A DNA stretch of 64,000 nucleotides from Strigamia acuminata (Eukaryota > Arthropoda > Chilopoda > Geophilomorpha > Linotaeniidae), in contig CASHSZ010000018.1 in assembly GCA_949358305.1 (NCBI GenBank), positions 1 through 64,000 of the forward strand. The letters run 5' to 3'. The translations under genes were made by a program, and so were the position numbers. How positions within the stretch are numbered: position 1 is the stretch's first letter; the number at the start of each line of letters is the position of its first letter. This document shows, piece by piece, positions 12,156-20,800 of this stretch. The notes below the pieces were generated by a model. The model ran no database searches. It worked only from the letters and a program-made list of their open reading frames with translations, and had not been told where the DNA came from.

Positions 12156-12232
12156 GAAAATCCACCGGATACTTACTACGACATGAAAACACATAGTAGT
12201 CACATACGTCTTATTTGGAAATTGTGTTTTCA
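12156..12232 (+). repeat. Asymmetric 77-bp core, copy 3
   Basis: Lies at the mirror position of core 1 but is in the same, not inverted, orientation. It therefore breaks the global symmetry. Confidence 0.85.
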
Positions 12233-12472
12233 CAAACTTCGTTCGTATACGAGGTGTATACACGTCGTATACAACTTGTATACGACTTGTAAACGATTCG
12301 TTTACGATTACGATCAAAATACGAGCTCGTATACAACGCGTATACGAGCGAGTGGAAATCATCGACCATCTCGAATGCGACTCGAATACGATTCGAATAC
12401 ATCTCGAATACATCTCGAATACATCTCGAATACGAGTCGTACGAGTCAAAGTCCGGGAACGGGTCATCGACT

Positions 12473-13133
12473 ATCTCGTATTCGACTCGAAAACGAGTCG
12501 AATACGATTTCGCGTTGAAGAAGGGCAAAACTCGTACTCGACTCGAAAACGAGTCGAATACGATTTCGCGTTGAAGAAGGGCAAAACTCGTATTCGACTC
12601 GAAAACGAGTCGAATACGATTTCGCGTTGAAGAAGGGCAAAACTCGTACTCGACTCGAAAACGAGTCGAATACGATTTCGCGTTGAAGAAGGGCAAAACT
12701 CGTATTCGACTCGAAAACGAGTCGAATACGATTTCGCGTTGAAGAAGGGCAAAACTCGTACTCGACTCGAAAACGAGTCGAATACGATTTCGCGTTGAAG
12801 AAGGGCAAAACTCGTACTCGACTCGAAAACGAGTCGAATACGATTTCGCGTTGAAGAAGGGCAAAACTCGTATTCGACTCGAAAACGAGTCGAATACGAT
12901 TTCGCGTTGAAGAAGGGCAAAACTCGTACTCGACTCGAAAACGAGTCGAATACGATTTCGCGTTGAAGAAGGGAAAAATTCGCATTCGACTCGAAAGCGA
13001 GTCGAATACGATTTCGCGTTGAAGAAGGGCAAAACTCGTATTCGATTCGAAAGCGAATCGAATACAATTTTGCGTTGAAAAAGGACAAAAATCGTATTCG
13101 ATTCGCTTTCGAATCGAATACGAGTTTTGTCCT
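12473..13133 (-). repeat. 56-bp tandem array of twelve hairpins, right arm
   Basis: Mirror copy of the left hairpin array, with period, loops and alternating stem variants matching in reverse. Because the arms are complementary, a strand from one arm can pair with the other arm as well as fold locally. Confidence 0.9.
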
Positions 13134-13213
13134 TTTTCAACGCTTGGGAAAAGGACTCGAATGCGCCTCCACGTTGCAATGCGCATTTGTGTAAACGATG
13201 ATGGAATCCCCTG

Positions 13214-13264
13214 CTTAAATACTGGCTATCGCGTCACGTAACAGCAACGTGCCACGTCACGTAA
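13214..13264 (-). promoter_or_regulatory. Promoter-like block facing the palindrome centre (right)
   Basis: Exact mirror of 10029-10079: TATA-like CTTAAATA at 13214-13221 (TATTTAAG on the minus strand) and two GTCACGTAA words further right. With the left block it would drive convergent transcription across the palindrome. Confidence 0.4.
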
Positions 13265-14952
13265 TTGCAACGTGCCGCGCTATGCCACACAATGTGCCGC
13301 CGCGATAGGCCATTGAACCCGAATGTGTGTGATGCGAAACGCGCGAGTACGCGCGCGGAGAACGCGCGGCAATGCTAGCAACAGGAGCGCAACTGCCCAA
13401 GAAATTGCTCAACAATAAAAGGCACGTGGAAGCACGTGCCTGAAACAATAGGCACTTCAAATAAAGTTATTGTTAAAAAACGGGCTTGAAAACCAACAAT
13501 TACACAATAATTAAGGGGCAAGAAATGAACTTTGCTGCAATGCAAAGTTCTCAAAATACAGAGAAATGAAAGTTACACTTGTATAAAGAATTGACAATGT
13601 TTGAAACCAATAAAAACTACAAAAACACACTTGTAAAAAACCCAAAACAACACCCAGAATGAATTATTTGACTCAAATTAACCCTAAAACAGTCTTGGAG
13701 GTCGTGCAGACGACAGAGTCGGATCGGAAGGTTGCTAAAACCTGACGCCAAAACTAGCAATGGGACAGCTAGTTAGAAAACAGCTTTTTCATCAATTATG
13801 AACGCTGAAAACCTCACCCAGGGGTAGAAAATGATGGAGAGAACGTTTTCGCCATCTAAAACGGTCTAAAACGGGTCTAAAATGCCTAAACCGGCGCCTG
13901 GAACGTGGCGCAGTTGTTGGGTCAAATATTGTCAAAAATCAGTGGAAATTTGTCAAATACTGGCAAAAATCTGCTGAAATTTGTCAAAAATTGCCAAATT
14001 TTGGCGCAAGTTACGTGAGGTTTGCGCGCATCCAACTATGACAAAAAATCCATGCGTGTGCACGCGCGATTTACTGGCGCGTTGGAAGCGTTAAAATAAA
14101 TTTTTCCAATATCTAACACAATTTGCACCGAATTATGGCAATTTTTGACAAATTTACATGGATTTTTGCCAGTATTTGACAAATTTCCACGGATTTTTGA
14201 CAATATTTGACAAATTCCAGACAAATTTCAGACAAATTTCAATTAATTTTAGAAATTTTATGAGAAATTTCAGCAAATGTTTGAGGATTGAGGAAATCTT
14301 CTGAAATTTGTCAAATATAGGCAAAAATCTTCTGAAATTTGTCAAATACAGGCAAAAATCTGCTGAAATTTGTCAAAAATTGCCCAAATTCCGTGCAAGT
14401 TTTGCAAGTTTTGCGCGCATCAAATCGTATGCGCGCCTATACTATTGCACGAGCGCATTGACGCGTGATGAACACCGACCACGTTTACGAAGTGAATTCG
14501 AGCTACAAAAGTATCGAGTCGCCATTCTATGATGGAAAAAAAAAATTAAGTGTAAACAAACAAAATAAAAACTTTAATATACAAGAAACGTACAATTCCA
14601 CTCAACTTTGTTTCAAATTTTATTTATTGGATCATTGAAAATAAACAGTAGTGTTGTGCACTGTACGCTTAAGTGTATACCGGCGATGCGTTGTTTTGTG
14701 GTGGGGATTTGCCTCGATAATTGATCTTTTCTCTTTGTTTGCAATATTTTTTTGGCCTTTTTTGTTGATTTTTCGGTTTGAAATTGTTTTTTTCCGGTGT
14801 AATTTAAGTGGTGGAAGGTTGTTGGCGTGTGTTGAGGGTAATTTTGGCGGTTTTTGGGTCGGGATTAGTGTTTTCTGCGATTTTTGATCGGTATTTGGGG
14901 TTTGATGCAGCGGATAGCGCATGCGAATCGCCGTCGACCGTAGCATTAGCAA
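13265..14952 (-). repeat. Inverted copy of the 1,676-bp unit (mirror of copy 5)
   Basis: Reverse complement of 8341-10028, with the 10-bp E-box insertion and the extra CG. The main difference noted is GATTTTTGATCGG near 14880, the copy-1 variant. Confidence 0.88.
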
Positions 14953-16095
14953 TTGCAACCTGCCGCGCTATGCCACACAATGTGCCGCCGCGATAGGCCA
15001 TCGAATCCGAATGTGTGTGATGCGAAACGCGAGTACGCGCGCGGAGAACGCGCGGCAATGCTAGCAACAGGAGCGCAACTGCCCAAGAAATTGCTCAACA
15101 ATAAAAGGCACGTGGAAGCACGTGCCTGAAACAATAGGCACTTCAAATAAAGTTATTGTTAAAAAACGGGCTTGAAAACCAACAATTACACAATAATTAA
15201 GGGGCAAGAAATGAACTTTGCTGCAATGCAAAGTTCTCAAAATACAGAGAAATGAAAGTTACACTTGTATAAAGAATTGACAATGTTTGAAACCAATAAA
15301 AACTACAAAAACACACTTGTAAAAAACCCAAAACAACCCCCAGAATGAATTATTTGACTCAAATTAACCCTAAAACGGTCTTGGAGGTCGTGCAGACGAC
15401 AGAGTCGGATCGGAAGGTTGCTAAAACCTGACGCCAAAACTAGCAATGGGACAGCTAGTTAGAAAACAGCTTTTTCATCAATCATGAACGCTGAAAACCT
15501 CACCCAGGGGTAGAAAATGATGGAGAGAACGTTTTCGCCATCTAAAACGGTCTAAAACGGGTCTAAAATGCCTAAACCGGCGCCTGGAACGTGGCGCAGT
15601 TGTTGGGTCAAATATTGTCAAAAATCAGTGGAAATTTGTCAAATACTGGCAAAAATCTGCTGAAATTTGTCAAAAATTGCCAAATTTTGGCGCAAGTTAC
15701 GTGAGGTTTGCGCGCATCCAACTATGACGAAAAATCCACGCGTGTGCACGCGCGATTTACTGGCGCGTTGGAAGCGTTAAAATAAATTTTTCCAATATCT
15801 AACACAATTTGCACCGAATTATGGCAATTTTTGACAAATTTACATGGATTTTTGCCAGTATTTGACAAATTTCCACGGATTTTTGACAATATTTGACACA
15901 TTCAAGACAAATTTCAGACAGATTTCAATTAATTTTAGAAAATGTTTGAGAAATATCAGCAAATGTTTGAGGATTGAGGAAATCTGCTGAAATTTGTCAA
16001 ATATAGACAAAAATCTGCTGAAATTTGTCAAATATAGACAAAAATCTGCTGAAATTTGTAAAAAATTGCCCAAATTCGGTGCAAGTTTTGCAAGT
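14953..16095 (-). repeat. Partial, diverging inverted copy of the 1,676-bp unit
   Basis: Continues the right arm. It carries the 10-bp E-box insertion that its left mirror (copy 4) lacks. It is close to the consensus up to about 15890 and then visibly decayed, for example ATAGACAAAAATCTGCTG for ATAGGCAAAAATCTTCTG. It is broken at about 16095. Confidence 0.85.
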
Positions 16096-16233
16096 TTGCA
16101 AACAGCAACAAGAATGATGTATTTAATAATTGTTTTTGCATTAGATATGTGTTTAATTCGTTTTACCTCGGTTTGTACGGTTCTTGCGCGTAGTGCGCAC
16201 GTTCAACACGCGGCCACGCGCGTACATCGCGCG

Positions 16234-16280
16234 TGTTGCGAGCAGGACGCAACAAAAGTTTGAGAGACTCGCATTTTACC
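16234..16280 (+). repeat. Dispersed hairpin motif, copy A
   Basis: TGTTGCG, 7-nt loop, CGCAACA, then AAAG and GAGACTCGC-TTT-ACC. The same layout with a few changes lies at 28271-28319 beyond the retrotransposon. Possibly a remnant of one repeat family. Confidence 0.5.
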
Positions 16281-16586
16281 AAGTCCCCAACTTATTTTAC
16301 AGTTTTAGTTTAGCTTACCAACTCGCTTGGTAATTTCTGGATCCTGTTTAAGTGTTTCGTCGGGTTTTGAGCCCATAAACCCGTCTTTTTCCTTGGTAAG
16401 CGATTGCGTCGTCTGCTCAGAGCAACTGGCTTTAAGCGGAGATCGCTTACACGAGTCTGGAATGAGCGCTTATCACCGCATTCGGCTCCAGTCTTCGTTT
16501 CTCGTTGAAAGTTAGCTTGTTGATTCGGGTTTTGGGCGACATTGACTAAAAAGACCTCGGGAATCGTTCCCACCACTCGGTTTAGT

Positions 16587-16615
16587 CGTTTTCGAGACCC
16601 ACAACCTCGAAAACG
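16587..16615. repeat. 10-bp stem hairpin
   Basis: CGTTTTCGAG at 16587-16596 pairs with CTCGAAAACG at 16606-16615. The word resembles the loop region of the 56-bp array hairpins (CTCGTTTTCGAG). Confidence 0.5.
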
Positions 16616-16875
16616 AAGTTAGAAGTGGCTCAAGGCCACTAGCGTGTCTGGCAGATAGCCATTTTGGTGATTTACGGGCGTCGGGCCCTTGTTCTTTGTT
16701 TCCCGCCTTTGCTCCTTTGTTTTTATTTGGTATTCAAGGTTCCTAAGCCTACAGTAGATTGGGATTAAATTCCCATGAAGATTTATTAAGTATTCATTGG
16801 TAAAAACGAATATTTCCGCCGGCGCGTTTCTCTCATAGGTTTCGGTTCGCTCGAATCTCATTTTTGAGCGACCCA

Positions 16876-17165
16876 GCGAATGCGCCAAGTTACAGGCGCC
16901 AGCTTAGCAGTTTTAGACTCGTTTTCGACCGTTCTAGTGTCAAAAAACGCGTAGAGCACATTTTGCGACCTTTGGAAGTGCTTTTCCGACACCTAAGTGG
17001 TCGGAAAAGTGCTCTTCTGAGTTAAGACTCCTTTTGGCATTTTAGCGTCAGCATAAGAAATTCCTCAAACTTTTATTGAAATCTCTCAAAAATTTCTAAA
17101 ATTAATTGAAATTTGTCTGAAAATTGTCAAATATTGGCAAAAATCTGCAGAAATTTGTCAAATAC
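16876..17165 (+). repeat. Diverged, reordered relic of the 1,676-bp unit
   Basis: 16880-16950 resembles the ATGCGCCA-GTT-CAGGCGCC and TTTTAGAC-CGTTTT-GACCGTT block (unit position near 2680 in copy 1). 17060-17165 resembles the CCTCAAAC to TTAATTGAAATTTGTCTG block (near 2310). Both are in plus orientation, but the order is swapped and the spacing compressed. It is much more decayed than the array copies, so it is an older relic. Confidence 0.6.
16981..17009. repeat. Hairpin CTTTTCCGAC / GTCGGAAAAG
   Basis: 10-bp perfect stem with the loop ACCTAAGTG, inside the relic unit. Not present in the modern 1,676-bp copies. Confidence 0.5.
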
Positions 17166-17557
17166 GCGATCGCATTGCGACAGAAAGTCGTTTACGACTC
17201 CAATACGCACCCGTGCGTGTTTGTATCGCAACACGAAACTCAAACGCGCCACCGCGTTGCAAGACAACCAAATTTACAAACGCAAACGCGCATTTGAGAC
17301 AAAAACGAGTTTATTTTATTCACTCTCGCTTGATCCCCCTTCATCGCGCCTCGTTGCTCCTGTGAAAAAAATATATGAGAATGCACAGAAATGAACCTTC
17401 CAATACTTACATGAAAATTGGCAACCTTGACACAAAACAGTCTATCGACACTCCCAACACCACCCCGGACATTTTTCGGAAGAGTATGGTCCACCCGGAA
17501 TTCCCAGAATAGTCACCCCCAAAATGCGGATTTCGCGGAAGCCAATCCGCGAAAAGG
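17166..17557. other. Spacer before the retrotransposon
   Basis: No gene supported. A 7-bp inverted pair (GCGGATT at 17526-17532, AATCCGC at 17544-17550) ends 8 bp before the truncated LTR and may mark the break or an older repeat end. Confidence 0.45.
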
Positions 17558-17632
17558 GTATACCTAAACACAAAGGGAAAACTAGGAAATAACAAATGTA
17601 TTCATCGATACAAAATGGTCTTTTGACCAACA
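17558..17632 (-). repeat. Truncated 3' LTR (first 75 bp of U3)
   Basis: Identical to 24217-24291, ending on the plus strand in GACCAACA (minus-strand start TGTTGGTC). Left of 17558 the match stops abruptly; the other 460 bp of the LTR are missing. Confidence 0.88.
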
Positions 17633-17634
17633 AA

Positions 17635-17644
17635 TCCCCTCTTC
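17635..17644 (-). promoter_or_regulatory. Polypurine tract
   Basis: GAAGAGGGGA on the minus strand, 2 nt before the TG start of the 3' LTR. This is the usual site for plus-strand priming in LTR elements. Confidence 0.75.
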
Positions 17645-17843
17645 GATGGAAATATTTATCAGGGGACAAGATGAACGTAAACTGGAATTACAGTTGATAA
17701 TCGTTGAGGAAAAAAAAGATGATAAAGTCGAACCATCGGGCCGGGTACTGTCGTGGTTATCACTTAACTAAGCTCGGTATTCCCACAGAAACCCGATGAT
17801 CCTCGAAGTCGGGTGAAAAGAAACTAGGAATGTCACGATAAGT

Positions 17844-20800
17844 TTATGCTCGGAAGATCTTCGAAATCAATGATCGTAAACGTTCCGAAGATAGCCACTT
17901 TGTGAATATGTCGGCGGTATTAGCTTCGCCGGCTACCTTTCGAAGATCGAAGACTCCCGCAGTAAACCACTCCCTGAGCCAGTGAAACTTCACGCGAATA
18001 TGCTTCGTCTTCGCGTTCTCGATATCATTAGATGTGAATTGAATCGAGGCCAGGGCGTCCGAATACACGATAGGTCGGGATAGACGATTGAGAATCGGGA
18101 ATTCGGTGTACACGCTGTCGAGCCAGAAAATCTCCTTCACGCACTCAACCAGGGCGATAAATTCAGCTTCCATGGTTGAGCACGCTACGGTCGACTGTTT
18201 GCGACAGGACCAGCCAATAGGGACATTTCCAACGTATACGATGTATCCTCCGAAGCTCAATGATGTCTCCGGATCGCTTGCCCACGACGCGTCGGTAAAT
18301 GCAGATAGTTGACTAGAAGAGCAACCGGATAACTCGATGCAAAGCTCCGCAGTGTTTGCCACGTACTGCAGAACCTGTAACAGGGCGCGGATGTGGGTTC
18401 GATTATAGCACGTGTTGTACTGTGCCAAAGCGATGACGGAATAGAGTATGTCGGGACGAGTTCTCGATGCCAAAAACAGAAGTGAACCGATTAGAGATCG
18501 GTATGGAAAATCTTCCAAGTTTTCGGTCGATCCTCTAACGAGTGTCGTTCCCGGGGTCACTGGTGTCTTGACGAGATTATTGGTCGACGCCCCGAATTTC
18601 TTAACCAGTTTGGCGATATAAGCACGTTGCGTTATGAACGTGCGTCCGGCGTCGCGGATAAACTCGACGCCTAATAACTTCGTGATTGGACCGAGGTTGA
18701 CTATATCGAATTTCGAAGAGATGAGACGGATTAGCTGATTAAAAACGCTGTCGGACGCGTAAAACACGACGATATCGTCCACGTAGACCAGCATAACAGC
18801 TGTATTCCCGAACACGTAAACACAATTACATGCTGGCAGTCTTCGAAATCCGAGGGCCCGAAGTGTCTCGTCAAGTTTCTCGAACCATTGTCTCCCGGAT
18901 TGGTGGAGGCCGTAAAGCGATTTGAGAAGAAGCCACACGTTATTTGGATCAGTGCATGTGGCACCTGCAGGGATTCTCATGTATACGTTATGCTTTAATT
19001 CCCCGTACAGGTACGCACCTTTCACGTCGAGGTGGGCGTCCTGCCAACCACGCAATACGACGAGAAGACAGAAAAACAGACGGATCAATATGAAGTTCAC
19101 GACTGGGCTAAACACCTCATCAAAATCGACTCCGAGGGTTTGATAAAAACCTTGTGCTACTAAGCGTGCTCGGTATCGGGTGACGGTTCCGGCTGCATCG
19201 GTTTTGAGTTTAAAAATCCACTTGCAGCCAAGAATAGTGGTGTCGGGTGGTCGGGGAACTTCTTTATAGATTTCTCGCTCTTTGAACATATCGAGTTCCT
19301 CTCCGATTGCTTCACGCCATTTCGGAGCGTCGTTGAACTTGGGAATTTCGGCGAATGAAGCCGGCTCGGTTCGGCACAGATGAGCCGCATGACGAACGCC
19401 CGGAAGAGTTGGCAATTTGTGTTCGAGATTACCGAAGAAAAACAGTCCGGGGTCGTAATCAATATTGTTCAACATACAATACTCCTCGATGTCGTGATAA
19501 GATCTTAGACGGATCTTCGGAGTTGGAAAATAATAGACATCAATTAAGATCTTCCCGGGTTTTTGATCCTTTCTCAGGTGTTCCTCGCGTACCCATTCAC
19601 GGCACTCGCCATCTCCACCGACGAATCGCCACTTATGAGTAGTGTGGCGCGCAGTCGCTGGTGAATTGGGATCGGGGTCGAAAATTTGCAACCCTTGCGC
19701 AGCCTGATCATCAACACGTTGCTGACGACGCGTCGTAATAAATCTCGGCGTCGGTACCGGTGTTTCACGGGGAAGAGAAGGCGCTGCCGATCGCTGAGGT
19801 GATGGCGGAGCGGATGTACGAGGAGTTGTCGGAGGCGATGGTCGTGCCGATTGTTCCGCTGACGCATCAACGTGTTCGGATGTTTCCGGATAAATTGACA
19901 ATTCGTCCATCTCTCGGATGTCGTGGTCCGTATCACGTTCCTCTTCATATGAAATATGATGGGATTGTCGAAGAGACGCAGAACCCGGAGGTAAGGTCGC
20001 ACATAAATCCAGCAATGCCCGTTCCGGAGTTGTCGGTGGTGGTATGTGGATGTGCGGAAAAGCCAGAGGCGTGTGCATCGAAGCGGATGCCGTCGACACA
20101 CGTTCGGAATCGTTCGCAGAATGTTCTGACGCCTCGGAATCAGATCCTTTCGGCCACTGATGGTAATGTAGGTTATCATCAAATGTAACGGTTTGCTGTC
20201 CGGGACCAGTAAACGATTGTTGCGGCTGCTGCGTCGAAATTTTGATGGATTTCCGATACGACTGCCGCTCATCGATCTTAACGTGAATAGATTCGTAGAC
20301 TTGGTTGTCAGTTGGGTTCCAAATTCTGTATCCACGGGTCCCTGAAGCGTAGCCGACTAAATATCCCTCCCAGGCCCGCGGATCCAGCTTCTTGCGTCCT
20401 GGTGCGGTGTAGTGCACCCAGCACTTGGAACCGACTTTTCGTAGATGTCGTAACGAAAGGGCTCTCTGTCGCCAAAGGATATACGGAACTTGATTGTTAA
20501 GTCGAGAATGAGGGCTCCGATTCTTGATGTAGGCAAACGTGACCGCTAGCTCGGCCCAGAGCGCCTCCGGCAACTTAGTCTCGGATAAGACTGCACGAAA
20601 GTTGTCGGCCATTGTCCGGTTTATGCGCTCGGCCGTGCCGTTCATCTGTGGTGACGACGGATTTGTCCGTTGACCTTGGATGCCCTTGGCTTGTAGATAT
20701 CGGAGAAACTCGTTTGACATAAACTCTCCGCCTCGATCCGTCCGAATCGCTTTTATTTGCGTGTCCTGGATTCTCTCAACTCGAGCAACGAAGTCCTTAA

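Larger units (their letters stand above)
10821..12472. repeat. Palindrome centre: nested inverted repeats with three same-orientation cores
   Basis: The block [inverted repeat - core - inverted repeat] occurs three times, at 542-bp and then 553-bp spacing. The cores are 11061-11137, 11603-11679 and 12156-12232. Each is flanked by about 140-bp arms running from ACGAAGTTTG outward through CTCGTATACG words to GATGGTCGATGATTTCC. Between blocks lie two spacers rich in TCGAATACG/CGTATTCGA words, the second 11 bp longer. Everything except cores and spacers is self-complementary. Open frames here on both strands consist of repeat words and have no recognisable domain. Confidence 0.85.
11647..16095 (-). 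repeat. Right arm of the ~4.4 kb inverted repeat
   Basis: Mirror image of the left arm, with about 1.7 inverted copies of the 1,676-bp unit: 13265-14952 complete and 14953-16095 partial. Homology stops where GCAAGTTTTGCAAGTTT runs into unrelated sequence after about 16095. Its outer copy has private changes, such as GCAACCTGCC for GCAACGTGCC near 14960 and many differences at 15890-16090. It shares CGATCAAAAATC (in reverse) with copy 1 rather than with its mirror partner. Confidence 0.9.
16096..16875. other. Non-coding region with hairpins and a dispersed motif
   Basis: No supported gene. It holds a motif at 16234-16280 shared with 28271-28319 and a hairpin at 16587-16615 (CGTTTTCGAG, 9-nt loop, CTCGAAAACG). 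Open frames of 62-89 codons here match nothing I recognise. Confidence 0.5.

Noticed and set aside
7198-16095. Palindrome as a pure sequencing fold-back artefact
   Set aside because: The arms differ in single bases, in a 10-bp insertion and in the orientation of core 3, which a fold-back read would not produce. Read-level confirmation is still needed.
19574-20335. 253-codon minus-strand frame and the 142-codon plus-strand frame near 19760-20188
   Set aside because: Both overlap the Gag-Pol frame in its Ser/Pro-rich linker and are shadows of it.
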